From CAVEFW01 sp964579575 (GTDB lineage: Bacteria; Actinomycetota; Coriobacteriia; Coriobacteriales; Eggerthellaceae), in the NCBI GenBank assembly GCA_964579575.1, contig CAZOGL010000011.1:1-44226 (forward strand): a stretch of DNA of 44,226 nt, written 5' to 3'. This document shows, in pieces, positions 12,601 through 20,080 of this stretch. Position 1 is the stretch's first letter; each line of letters begins with the position of its first letter. The notes under the pieces were generated by a model. That model was not told where the DNA came from and made no database searches. It saw only the letters and a list, made by a program, of their open reading frames with translations. Position numbers and translations under genes: made by a program.

Positions 12601-13058
12601 TCGGCCAAATTGATATCTATCTTCCCGCTCCTGAGGAACCGCTCTTCAACGTCGCGACATCTGATATCTCTGGGGCAAGCGGGATGCGGGTCGTCACCTA
12701 CGCTGGGGACGTTCCTGAAGGCAGCATCGTCCAAGTCGCAGGCAAGACCATGCTTGCGCGAGACGGCAAGTACGTATGCTTGCTTCCGGCGGATCAAACG
12801 ACCTCGCTCACGAACGACTCCTTCTCCCTTGTCGAGGGAGATGCCCCCGCAATCATGCGAGGAGATACCAACGAGAGCAAGACCATAAGCATCATCGACG
12901 CCCAGATTGCCTACGACATTACGTGCGGTAGGTATCACGATCTGTCGGTGATAGGTGAGACAGGTTGGCTTGCTGCGGACTTCAACCTCGACGGCGAGAT
13001 TGATGCGAGCGACGCGCTCGCAATCATGCATCAGATCCACGAAAACGTGTTATACTGA
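3603..13058 (+). CDS. Giant secreted subtilisin-family (S8) protease with GLUG, Ig-like and dockerin modules
   Basis: A serine peptidase of about 3151 aa, exported by the signal segment VVATLCAAVLCVGIGVGV. The ATG at 3603 is chosen because AAAGGAGAGAAGGGG precedes it; an in-frame ATG at 3528 lacks both a ribosome-binding site and a sensible N-terminus. A propeptide-like region comes first, then the S8 domain with all catalytic parts: Asp292 (VIDTG), His332 (GHGTFVSG), Asn in SAGND and Ser488 (GTSFSSP). After it come five Cna-B/carboxypeptidase-regulatory-like repeats (about 554-978), GLUG block 1 (979-1341), two Ig-like domains (1350-1588), GLUG block 2 (1590-1946), a third Ig-like domain (1963-2081), GLUG block 3 (2088-2426), about 400 residues weakly resembling paired molybdopterin-oxidoreductase-like folds (2600-3010), and a dockerin-like end (about 3085-3150). 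Substrate unknown; extracellular protein degradation or maturation of its neighbours is inferred. Confidence 0.9.
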   Translation: MRKITHLKGVVATLCAAVLCVGIGVGVTTLQGTPVDNGTDDLLVKKDTSTATYPLAENYAPESEAQFAQVMHIDNGSGKALTLADLPAGSYSGFLFSLADTAQGAGEVASVAKAAVAEGLITQVHGSLYEVTSLDTLAGLFTADQLEYVEPDTTMYLVGDIDDDVEPSATDADEATSASSTDAALANSASTSSNAATTGDLGNAARATEALTTQGGTTLTTQGGSLLATQGGTNNNPAPTYPPSDPYYLSGNLWNLDMLKVEGAWALGLDGDPYVHNSTPVRDTQVRVAVIDTGLYGTGTSESKHEDIDYTHVVDGHNFTTSDEGEPDVKGHGTFVSGLIAAKVNNNVGVAGIMPGVDIVPCKVFDSTTAATSDVVDAIYYAVDDAHVDVINMSLGGEYNATSLQSACDYAVEQGVLVVASAGNDGVSTPNYPAAYDSVVGVASVNSSQERSTWSQYGKSVFVTGPGENVTSTYNESATSYKTASGTSFSSPEVAALAAMCRSVYPDMTQDVFKEFLIETSTDLGTKGFDDYYGYGLVNFEAMAQAVLASQTLPWYSLSFNVTDTAGASIQGATVVLKAAEDITWADDPDEGIEAGSLATGDVVEAQSDGTFKVHRGVYSYEVSADGYYLGSGTLKTYSAEQTVDVSLEDAYEVVVNVKNSAGDNLSGIHLAVTSSTGRTETPKANDDGSFVYNLMSGVYSFEASAPASYEKASGQFTVQRENKQLTITLNSAAELATVSLGAHDAEEQTALASVSTAVYDAQGMLVSAREDGTYRLARGKEYKAILTRLGYEDAIATFTVDDAETMSIDVAMTAAECSISFRPVTEDGGAVNDATIVVTDASGKVKSSSATDPLRYNLKAGTYSYTLSAPGYEDVVANFSVSIESRTLTIVMSGIPQTVSFSLKDAKTGQALEGASVKVTTATNDGAIRANSDGTYSLAPGEYRYSAYCLNYQSKRGSFTVYGDTLSIDIALDPYSGSTEGFAGGTGTVDDPYLIATEDQLRYLANQTDVVRAGRMDADTNQERSVEGYYQLVQDIELTSEWLPIGNYENSNNYVAFSGTFDGAGHTISGLNTVESDYDAQGLFGMVQNATITNLTVEGSVTGDSYVGGIVGYVRFFYDSEGSDWNTGATRISNCCNRASVTGRYAVGGIAGSTSGSSSSSEDYGTLVSQCSNYGVIHAQRNGDFDKHSSAAGGIVGSAGNCKVEYCYNRATVEAGYVTGGIVGQSLGLAAIYNCYNTGYVYDHVTAAGYTGNSGSIAGRLVKSALSGCYGLIPADESAIYTPVGTIDTSTTVTNYKMYERASMWRSDDFVATLNLDALTDTMTTSFVAGGSYPLLKWEVSSDAILAEDPYVTLDPISPKTSYKQGTEAVELTAEVDPVADGGVLSWQWFEIDDAAGTGNETEAGAETGTGAVAIEGATPIEGATGTGTHATYTPSTADIGTRHYFAVFTNTLTTDDGRSGSATAQTASATVIVRSVIDAQEPAVTAYNPSAAQQFNTSLSTKITTDLMLSVEASSKDGGTLSYQWYKGASMVGSGTPIEGATSATYYPDTSALGTLYYYVEITNTYEPGNTASVKTDWASVTVTEYTISSYEELMSFRTAVDSGVTFEGLVVTLTCDLDVSRAAWEPIGSVEHPFKGTFMGGTGYSGSAEITTHTISGIHIDGAAIGATRGSEVEGADALGFFGVTEAATICDLVVEGSITGKANRYAGLIVGYALSNSSSATVIENCATQASSSVEGKYCIGGLVGYGCVSIKDSANHGSVTAWGFVPTKNDSALDTYSYTTKAAGGVVGYAAAGSVRGCYNTGEVTVKPIDTTAGEKSVYYVGGVVGYGSTSASVLSCFDTGTVAVGTWATTSISFKPAGVCFAGAVVGYQAYDYLYNIHYLDGAAGEDGVGTNSSAGYDFAENHTLAFMKTAYFLGLMQDGYGYGAAFRQSTNGAPHLLWETDETTGSNLTDAAEPYLYDVTIDGVDDITKTWSTYFYQGENAPDVVVWADQAQPEGGHLTYEWQSRPVGGADADWTVVEGAFGTCTQSGDHYTASLPINTETVGAAEYRCVVTNTLDGATGVATCDNEIPALTIEIREDIGTFALSDPSQKNSASNPWVIKTPEQLHFLALLVNGETKMVGVDDSSFYQQYLVIDADLDLSGYERWEPIGTGDGTGGSPFKGILDGRGHAITGLQIGTQSEPAAAADYQGLFGSVYYGALRNLCVSGTVNIASGGWMTGGVAAYAYGAAFENVANHVNVTGSVRVGGIAGTIGTCQLKDCYNDGTITVAESSSTSQYAVGGIAGYAFFARSDVEGAGLFNCFNAGNVSCTLAYGTDPRFGALIGDDNTDSTPLSHCYYVKGSATCLNDSSAGTGVGNTDGCLEDVEGSFEAVESAADPRVAWVLNTGNGDAKNSERWGVTGKDGAVALAVCGADPVYRINTDADAAQITVSGTYVTAGTEVTVTWREKPGFLVSDVSYGLADADSTTYTSLKDGDTFTMPAGDVAFAITSEQDESYRYNLYGFVVDEQGTESTNATLAFDALDNPPTAREGDIVNVTLTVAQGYQVKTASAEGVFGTKVSVERLDGVNYRFTMPADLVNFTVVVEPEGSAAAKQASSLAITSDNVHIYNADTAYHTGNLVYDTLTLSGTSMGGDKTLTSYNLEAATSTPALYEQTYSFADGAAHRVTGVSVAALIKQFVDDPTTLTATTPVLIEAGDGSSYTCTWGELTSLTYNAYTDTTGQPTVRALPALLAFGQDGKPYEDNALHLVFGATSSTDDNTARCLSGVTRIAIGEDLNYSQHCYSTYTDLSSVGGSEVTVNIYTGTTLAGTKTYSVKDIETLANADRGGIYRGMYSTLVYEDNEENYSGPYSDYYEGYSLYDVLLDAGLPKSAAASSPDAKVQFYQLGEWAEAWKTVNVSLGYLAGNGANGVGDYSNNFTMYGREDGSDSDGIAIKGMAPTLAYGKNDLPLVYSSGSTGVSSTAYNYRGPLIALLPQNETEGGYVANQTVSACYLGQIDIYLPAPEEPLFNVATSDISGASGMRVVTYAGDVPEGSIVQVAGKTMLARDGKYVCLLPADQTTSLTNDSFSLVEGDAPAIMRGDTNESKTISIIDAQIAYDITCGRYHDLSVIGETGWLAADFNLDGEIDASDALAIMHQIHENVLY
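4236..4297 (+). repeat. 24-nt (8-residue) TQGG tandem repeat before the protease domain
   Basis: Three copies of CGACCCAGGGCGG at 4236, 4260 and 4284 (period 24) encode TTQGG, TTQGG and ATQGG units. They lie in the Ala/Ser/Thr-rich linker between the propeptide and the S8 catalytic domain. A flexible, possibly length-variable linker is inferred. Confidence 0.8.
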
Positions 13059-13107
13059 ACCAGCTATTATCCGAAAACCTGAATACATAGGAAAGGAAGG
13101 GAACGGA

Positions 13108-16100
13108 ATGCGAAAGTCAGTGAAAGAGCGCTCATTGCGCAAGGCGACAAGCATTGTGTGCTCTTTGACGCTTGCTGCGTCGATGTGTCCCGCCGCAGGT
13201 CTTGCGTGGGCGACTGACGGGGGGGGGACCTCCTCTGACGACGTGGTGACAATCGGGCAGACAGCGGACGGCCTTGGTAGTAGCGTACTTGCCGACGCTC
13301 CATCAACAGACGAGGCGGGAACCTACCTTATCTCAAGCGCGGACGACCTGAAATGGTTCATGAATGAGGCGACCACAAGTGCCTACGCTGGCAACGCCAA
13401 GCTGACGGCCGATATCAACCTAGGTACCGTAACCACGTGGTACAAGACGGCAGGATCCTCCTCATCTAACGGCTATCAGGGAACCTTCGATGGCGACGGT
13501 CATACCATCACGTTGAATTACACGAATTCCGACTCGAACCAATCGACGTCCTTGTTCAACTACATCGGCACCAACGGCGTGGTCAAGAACCTGACGGTGG
13601 CTGGCTCTTTGAGCGACGACGACACGACGAAAAAAGCCGCAGCTATCACGGATGCCAACTATGGCACGATTACGAATTGCGTGAACCGCGCGACCATCTC
13701 TGCTTCGTCGGCCAAAGGTACGATACCGAAGGCCGCTGGCNNNNNNNNNNNNNNNNNNNNNNNNNNNNNNNNNNNNNNNNNNNNNNNNNNNNNNNNNNNN
13801 NNNNNNNNNNNNNNNNNNNNNNNNNNNNNNNNNNNNNNNNCCGCGCGACCATCTCTGCTTCGTCGGCCAAAGGTACGATACCGAAGGCCGCTGGCGTCGT
13901 TGTGCGTAACTTCGGCACAATCGAGAAGTGCGCAAACTACGGTGTGATTAAAGCGGTGTCCACGTCTACGAGTGCCTCTGCCTACGCAGGCGGCATTGTG
14001 GCGGAAGAAGCGGGTGTGTCGGGCTCTACGGCCAGCGTTAGTGTTATCAACTGCTACAACGCGGGATCCGTAACCGCTACCAGCTCCGCTGACGGCGCGT
14101 CTAAGTGCATGTATGCAGGTGGTATTGCCGGCGCTGTCGGTGTCTCGAACAAATCTTACACGTTCGTTTTCTCCAGTTGCGTCAACGCGGGGACCATTAC
14201 GGCTTCCGGTAGTACCACGATGGCCGCGGGCGGCATCATGGGTGCTGCGGTGAAAGGCTACTCTACCAACAATACCGTCACGATGACAAACTGCTACTAC
14301 GACGAGAATTCCGCCTCCGCCCTTGGCAACTCGGTTTCTGCCGCCGGCTCCGCTTCAACCGGGGCTTATACGTCCACCGCAAGCGGTTCTGCGACAGCAG
14401 CCAACCTCAGCGATGCGACCTGGCTCAAGACGAACGTCAGCGACTACATGGCAGAAACGATCGCCACTCCCGTATCTAAGAGCTGGTACTCGCCTGATGC
14501 CAAGGAGCTGACCATCAAGAACTACGACGAGATGGCCGAGTTCGCCCAGATCGTCAACGGAACCCATGAGAGCTTTGCTCAGGATTCCTTCCGCGGTAAG
14601 ACCGTCACCTTGGCCGCCGACATCGACATGGGCGGTGTCCAAGATGAAAAAGGCACCTGGTCTGGTACCAGTTGGACCCCTGTCGGAAACGCTACCTATA
14701 CCTATAGCTCGACCGCCACGGATTCCAACTACACCATCACCTCTGGCAATGCTTTCGAGGGTACCTTTGATGGCGCCGGCCACAAGCTCACCAATCTCTA
14801 CATCAGCTCTGACAAGGGCTACCTGGGCATCTTCGGTGCTGTGGGTGGTACCGATACGGTAGGCGCTGCCGGCTATGGTACCGTCAAGAACTTCGTAATC
14901 GAATCCGGCTCCGTCACCTGCACCAACACGTCCGCCCAAGCTACCGACTTCGTCGGCGTGGCGGTCGGCAAGCTCAATGCGGGCGGCACCATCGAGGGCA
15001 TCATCAACTACGTCGACGTGTATGCACCCTACACCATGTGTGTTGGCGGTATCGTCGGGTTCGCAGGCACCTCCGTCCAGTGGAATCAAATGTCCAACAA
15101 CAACCGCAATGTCTATTTGGGTAACCCCTCTGGTGACAACACCTTTGTCTTGCGCTGTGCAAACCACGGTGACATCATCGGTTACTACAAGGATGGCGGT
15201 ATCGTCGGAGAGAACGCTGCCCAGGTCCTCTATTGCTACAACACCGGTACCATCGAGCAGGGCATGAGCGGCTCTGGCGGCGGCATCGGAGGTATTGCTG
15301 GCCGTAACGGCGACCGCAATCTGAATTACTCCGAAGTCGGCACCATCATGTATTGCTACAACACTGGTACCATCAAGGGCACCAGCCCTATCACCGGTGC
15401 CACCATCAGAGGCTACGGCGGAATCACGGGTTGGTCGAGCCTTAACTGCCTCGTCGCGAACAACTACTCGGCAGGTGTTGTTGAGGTAGGCTACTCCGAC
15501 TACCAGGCAATTTGCGGTCGAGGTGACTCTCCTTACACGGGCCTTGAGAACAACTACGCCCTCGACACCCTAAACAATAAGTACACCACCGACGCTGACG
15601 CTCCCAAGATGGGTATCAAAAAGACGAGCGCCGAGTTGAAGCAGTGCGCCAACCTGATGAACGTTGGCGCCCGTGCCTTTGTCGCCGACTCTGCTACCGA
15701 GCCCATCAACGACGGTTATCCGATCCTTTACTGGCAATCTTCGTCCTACAATCCCGACGCCACCATCACGAGCACGGCATGGAGCGGTGAGGACACGGTC
15801 GTGACCAGCTACTCTGCGGGCCTATCCTTCGATACGGCCAACTTGAGCTTGGCGGCTACCTTCAGCGACGGCACCCAGCAGACGGTCACCGATTTCGACC
15901 TCACGATCGACGGTAAGGCCATCAATGACCCTCTGACCAAGGACGACAACGGCAAGACCGTTGTTGCAAGCACAACTCTTAACGGCACGACCTATTCCAA
16001 GGAGTTCAAGATCACGGTCGTCCCCACGACAGTGACAGGAATCACTGCGTCGTCATACTATGCATCGCCGTATCGCCTTGTCTATAGCGCCGGCGACACG

Positions 16101-17855
16101 TTCAATCCGTATGGTTTGAATCTCACGGTCTCTTATTCCAACGGCAAGTCGGAGACTCTCAGCCTGTACTCACCCTCCACCTATGCTGAGACATGGGCGA
16201 CCATGCAACAAAATGGGTGGTCTTGCAACCTCACCACCATCACATCCGATGACAACGGCAAGAAACCAGTTCTGACCTACACCTACGACGGTATCGCCTA
16301 TACCTATGAGGCCCCGGCGACCATCTCCGTCATCGCCAAGCCCAGCCAGGACGATCAGGGCAACTACCTCGTTAACACCGTCGACGACCTGAAATGGGTT
16401 GCGAACGAGGTCGAGTTTGGTACCTCCACGGAAATTGGTAACAACTACTACGACACCAATATCTCTGTGAAACTTATGGCCGACATCGATTTGTCCGGCA
16501 TCGAGTACAAGGTCATCGGTGACTCGGTCGGCTGGAACAGCTATTGCTTCAACGGCACCTTCGACGGCAACGGCCACAAGATCACCTACTCTGATACGAC
16601 TACGTTTAAAACCAACATCTATGGCGCGGGCATCATCGGCATCCTTGGCACTTCTGGTGTCGTCAAGGACCTGACTGTTGAGGGCTCGGTTGCGCCTACC
16701 GTGAACTTTGGTGGAATCGTATTCAAGATGTATGGCACTAACGCCAAGATTGAGAACTGCACGAACAACGCCAATATCAACACGACGAAGGCTGTTGGTG
16801 GTATCGCTTACTCTGTGGAAGCAAACGCCACGGCTGGATCCATCATCAATTGCACCAACAACGGCAACGTCACCAGCACCACATCCAGTGTCGGCGGCAT
16901 CGTCGGTTCTACCAATGTTTCGACCCTCTCGATCACCGGTTGCACGAACAACGGCACTATCCAGGCTCAATCAAATGTCGGCGGTATCGTCGGTAACGGC
17001 ATGGGCACTATCAAGAATTGCCTCAACGCTGGCTCCGTCGTCGCAACGAGCGGTAAAGCCGGTGGCATCATGGGCAACTGCTCAAATTCCTCGACGACTT
17101 ACGGCATCTTCAATTGCGCTAACACCGGTGATGTCACCGCAACGCAATCTGCCGGTGGACTGGTCGGTGGTACCTACAAGTCCGCATATGCCAACTCCTA
17201 CAACACCGGCACGATTACGGTTACCGCCGCCACCGCAACAACTGGTGCTGGCGGACTGATCGGCGTCTACGACTCCAATAGGGCCGGCGCCACCGTTACC
17301 AATTGCTATAACGCAGGTACCATTATTAGCAACAACGACAACGCCGCCGCGCTTATCGGCTACGACGTCAAGGGTGCGATCCTTACCAATTGCTACTTCG
17401 TTGGCGACGATAAGACGAGCGTATGGAATGGCACTGCGGCTCAGACGACGGGCTACACGGCTCAGACCGCTGACAAGATGAAGTCCGCCGAAACGATTAC
17501 CGCTCTCGGCAGCGACTTCAAGGCTGACGGTGACGGGAAGACCGAGTATTCGCTCAACGGCGGCTACCCCATCCTCTCGTGGCAAAACATCACGCCTAGC
17601 GCTCTCGTTGGCCTTAAAGGCGACGTGAACAACAACGGCAAGCTTAACATCGTCGACGCCCAGATCACCTACGATCTTAGCGCGAATCACTATGAGGGCG
17701 ATTCCCTCTCCGCTTTGCTCGCGAAGTGGGGCGAGGGGACCATCCTGATTCAGGTTCAGAAGTTTGCTGACGTGAATGGCGACAACGCGCTCGATGCTGC
17801 TGACGCGCGTGCGATCCAGTACGCTGTCCACAACGGGGGAGTCTTCGGGGCGTAA
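13108..17855 (+). CDS. Secreted GLUG-repeat protein with Ig-like domain and dockerin (interrupted by scaffold gap)
   Basis: Exported surface protein. Start ATG 13108 follows GGAAAGGAAGGGAACGG and opens with a typical signal peptide (basic KSVKERSLRKA, then VCSLTLAASMCPAAGLAWA). Reading continues to residue 211 at base 13740, then 100 N. The flanks 13686-13740 and 13841-13895 are identical; collapsing them gives one open frame of about 1530 aa with no frameshift. Content: several GLUG blocks (GGIVAEE, GGIVGFA, GGIAGRN, GGIVGNG), a central Ig-like region near bases 15760-16350, a second GLUG block, and a dockerin-like end (loops DVNNNG and DVNGDN near bases 17620-17800, both slightly degenerate). 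The leader is only 49 nt; an extended -10-like TGTTATACT overlaps the end of the previous gene at 13048-13056. Function beyond surface display or adhesion cannot be read from the sequence. Confidence 0.85.
13741..13840. other. Scaffold gap (100 N) with 55-bp duplicated flanks
   Basis: One hundred N. The 55 bases before the gap (13686-13740) are identical to the 55 bases after it (13841-13895). This pattern is expected when two contigs overlapping by an assembler k-mer are joined with a default-size gap. The real gap is probably zero or negative. Confidence 0.9.
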
Positions 17856-17909
17856 AGTTCCTGAGACGCAAACGTGAGCGTTTTTGGGGCATAAAGTTCC
17901 CGAGGCGCA
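17847..17909 (+). repeat. 24-bp direct repeat spanning the stop codon
   Basis: The segments 17847-17870 and 17886-17909 match at 21 of 24 positions (both read GGGGC, then [G/A]TAAAGTTCC). The first copy contains the TAA stop of the third dockerin gene. A small hairpin lies between the copies. Confidence 0.8.
17870..17885 (+). terminator. Short intrinsic terminator candidate
   Basis: AAACG-TGAG-CGTTT followed by TT lies 15 bases after the stop of the third dockerin gene. The stem is only 5 bp, so it is weaker than the next hairpin at 17931. Confidence 0.45.
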
Positions 17910-17930
17910 TCCAGCGGACGCATATGATTG

Positions 17931-17966
17931 GGTCCGGCTCCGAGATTTCGGGGCCGGGCCTTTTCT
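17931..17966 (+). terminator. Strong rho-independent terminator
   Basis: GGTCCGGCTC (17931-17940) pairs with GGGCCGGGCC (17951-17960) including two G-U pairs. The inner CGA/TCG extends the stem to 13 bp around a GATT loop, and TTTTCTTG follows. It should end transcription of the three-gene dockerin series. The rest of the 416-base space up to 18271 holds the 18142 promoter candidate and otherwise nothing I recognise. Confidence 0.85.
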
Positions 17967-18141
17967 TGTTTGCTTGGGGTTTCTTGCCTGGGGTTTCGGC
18001 GCACCCTATTCGGGCTGCCATCGTTTGAGCTTGCGACTCTTGAGGTTGCCTCATGTGTCGGTGCGCCCTATCCGCGCTGCCCTTTACCTTTATGGGTGGG
18101 CTTGCCTTTGTGAATTTCCTGACCATGTCCGCCGATGCGCA

Positions 18142-18171
18142 TTGTCCGCAATCGCGCTTGACTGGTAGAAT
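18142..18171 (+). promoter_or_regulatory. Sigma70-type promoter candidate
   Basis: TTGTCC (18142-18147), an 18-base spacer, then TAGAAT (18166-18171) preceded by TGG (extended -10). It lies about 100 bases before the start of the 18272 membrane protein gene. Judged by eye only. Confidence 0.4.
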
Positions 18172-18271
18172 TACGCCAACGTAGACGAAAGTAAAGACCG
18201 CGGCCACGGCGTCAGATGTGGTGGGTGCCACACTCGAAAAACGTGGCAGAAAGAATATACGAGGAGCTTTT

Positions 18272-19195
18272 ATGCAACCCAATCCAGCCAGCAGTACGGT
18301 GCGCGGTCTCAGCATCGCCACCATCATTTTGAGCGCCATCGGTATTGTATCGTCGCTGATTTTTCTCGCTAGTATGTCTGTGTTCAGGGGCTATGTCTCT
18401 GATAACGCGGACTTGTTCGCCGACCTGACCATGTCCGCGATGGAGCAAAACGCCACTTCGTCGATTACCATCAACGAGCACAATATCAACTTGAGCGACT
18501 TGACATCGGCCCTCGAAAAACAAGGTCATGCCGACGTCGCTGTCGCAGCCGAGCTCCTCGATGACCTCTCCAATGGCAAGCTTGCGGCGGCTTTTGACCT
18601 TATGTCCAACACCGACGCAAACAGCGTCGTTGCAGCAAAGCACAAGTTTGCCGAGATGAGCGATGACCAGATGCTCCAATTGGCTAATGCTATGTCCGGT
18701 GTGACTTCTGCCGACATAATTGCTTTGCGCGATGCGGTGGCTGGTATCGATGACTCTGACATTGTCACGCTGTGCTACTACCTCGGGTCCAGCACTCCTG
18801 AGAAGATGATCTCTGATACTGTCGACTTCGTTGTGGCAATAGCTACCTATCTTGCCGTTGCCGGCCTCATCTCCGAGTTGATCACCCTCATTGCTTCTAT
18901 CTTGGCCTTGCGCAACGCTGCGAAGCCGGACAAACTCAATGCGGCATTCGTTTTGTGCATTATTGGCGCCGTCGCATCGCTTTTGATGCTCTCCATCATC
19001 CGTCTCATCCTCATGATCATCGATGCCGTCTATATCCAAAAGGTTCGCAAGACGCCTGCGGCACCCTCAACCTATCCTCAAGGTCCGGGACAGGGCATGC
19101 CGGCGGGTTGGCAGCAAAATATGCCGCAGGGTACCGCTGCCAACGGGGTGGAAAACCCGAACCAAACCGTTCCCTATCCGGATGCGTTCAAATAG
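18272..19195 (+). CDS. Hypothetical membrane protein with three hydrophobic segments
   Basis: 307 aa, no family recognised. The ATG at 18272 follows GAGGAG at a 5-base spacing; the longer frame from 18218 lacks a site. One membrane helix lies near residues 13-37, then about 150 polar, Asp/Ala-rich residues rich in short helical stretches that probably face outside. Two long hydrophobic segments follow at about 188-213 and 226-256, then a Pro/Gly/Gln-rich tail (YPQGPGQGMPAGWQQ). The tail resembles the proline-rich cytoplasmic ends of other actinobacterial small membrane proteins. It is followed 38 bases later by the PGPGW-like gene, probably co-transcribed. Function unknown. Confidence 0.75.
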   Translation: MQPNPASSTVRGLSIATIILSAIGIVSSLIFLASMSVFRGYVSDNADLFADLTMSAMEQNATSSITINEHNINLSDLTSALEKQGHADVAVAAELLDDLSNGKLAAAFDLMSNTDANSVVAAKHKFAEMSDDQMLQLANAMSGVTSADIIALRDAVAGIDDSDIVTLCYYLGSSTPEKMISDTVDFVVAIATYLAVAGLISELITLIASILALRNAAKPDKLNAAFVLCIIGAVASLLMLSIIRLILMIIDAVYIQKVRKTPAAPSTYPQGPGQGMPAGWQQNMPQGTAANGVENPNQTVPYPDAFK

Positions 19196-19233
19196 GAAAC
19201 TCTTTCCTGTCGAAGCGGAGGAGAGGCTCCACC

Positions 19234-19863
19234 ATGATTCCTAAGTCGGACAAAAAGACACGATTCCCCTTTGGCCGCAAGGCGGAAGGCGGCGAATACT
19301 ATAAAGCTGTTCCCCTCAATGAGGAGGGCGAACCTGACGAGGTGGCCACCGCTGACAAGGTCAAGGGCGCAGCCCAGATGGCGGCAGGAACGGCCATCAC
19401 GGCCGCCGGCATCCCGATGCTCGTCCTTCCCGGTCCTGGTGCGGCTGCAATCATCGGTGGAGCGGCTTTGACGCTCAAAGGTCATCGGACCTTGACCGGC
19501 CGGGACCCTTTGCCCATCGAGCAATCCATCGATGACGCGGCGCAACGTCTCGCTACGGTTGCCAAGGACGAGGCTTCTGCTATGGGTCGAAAGGTTGCGA
19601 ACAAGGCAACAGATGTGGGCACAAGAATCGTCGAGGAGGGACCCTCTGTGGTGGCCGCGACCGCCAAGCAGGTTCCCGACGCGGTTGCTTGCGCGGCCTC
19701 TCGCGCCTCCGAGGTCGCCTCTGCCGTTGCGCAACAGGCACCGGCTGTTGCTGGGACGGTAGGGCGTGCGGTGGCTCGTGGCTCCAAGATTGTCGTGGGC
19801 GTCGGAGCCGAGGTCGTCCGTCAAGGTTCGAATTTGGTCAAAGAGCACCGCGGCGCGAAATAA
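19234..19863 (+). CDS. PGPGW-like putative membrane protein with long amphipathic tail
   Basis: 209 aa. The ATG at 19234 is preceded by CGGAGGAGAGG. After a charged N-terminus there is a hydrophobic segment near residues 52-90 reading AAGIPMLVLPGPGAAAI, which matches the PGPG core of the PGPGW family of putative transmembrane proteins (PF09656), then GGAALTLKGH. From about residue 105 the chain is an Ala/Val-rich series of amphipathic helices (AKDEASAMGRKVANKAT and similar), reminiscent of apolipoprotein or LEA-type repeats. This suggests membrane-surface association of the tail. No catalytic motif. The family match rests on the short motif only. A terminator follows at 19908. Confidence 0.7.
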   Translation: MIPKSDKKTRFPFGRKAEGGEYYKAVPLNEEGEPDEVATADKVKGAAQMAAGTAITAAGIPMLVLPGPGAAAIIGGAALTLKGHRTLTGRDPLPIEQSIDDAAQRLATVAKDEASAMGRKVANKATDVGTRIVEEGPSVVAATAKQVPDAVACAASRASEVASAVAQQAPAVAGTVGRAVARGSKIVVGVGAEVVRQGSNLVKEHRGAK

Positions 19864-19907
19864 CCTAGGTTGGGAAAGAACCGACCGGGGCACCGTCGGT
19901 GCGAACC

Positions 19908-19945
19908 TCCGCCCTCGGCCCCCTTTGGCGGGGGCGGCGGGTTTT
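19908..19945 (+). terminator. Rho-independent terminator
   Basis: GCCCCC (19918-19923) pairs with GGGGGC (19930-19935) around TTTGGC. Flanking CCGCC/GGCGG can extend the stem, and GTTTTCTCTC follows. It closes the two-gene unit 18272-19863. Confidence 0.75.
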
Positions 19946-20080
19946 CTCTCGCGCTGGTGTTTTCGTGAACGCGCGTCATTTTTAGCTGTGCTTCAGGCGG
20001 CTGTGTCATACTCTCTTTCGTAAAAACACGGCATGTACCTTTGCCGCCGCAAACACGATGCAAGAGCTTGTGAGTTATTG

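Noticed and set aside
13741..13895. Real internal duplication or frameshift in the third dockerin protein
   Set aside because: The copy length is identical on both sides of an artificial 100-N gap and the frame is kept when collapsed, which points to an assembly overlap.
22..17855. A cellulosome
   Set aside because: Dockerins are present but there are no glycoside hydrolase catalytic domains or cohesins in these genes.
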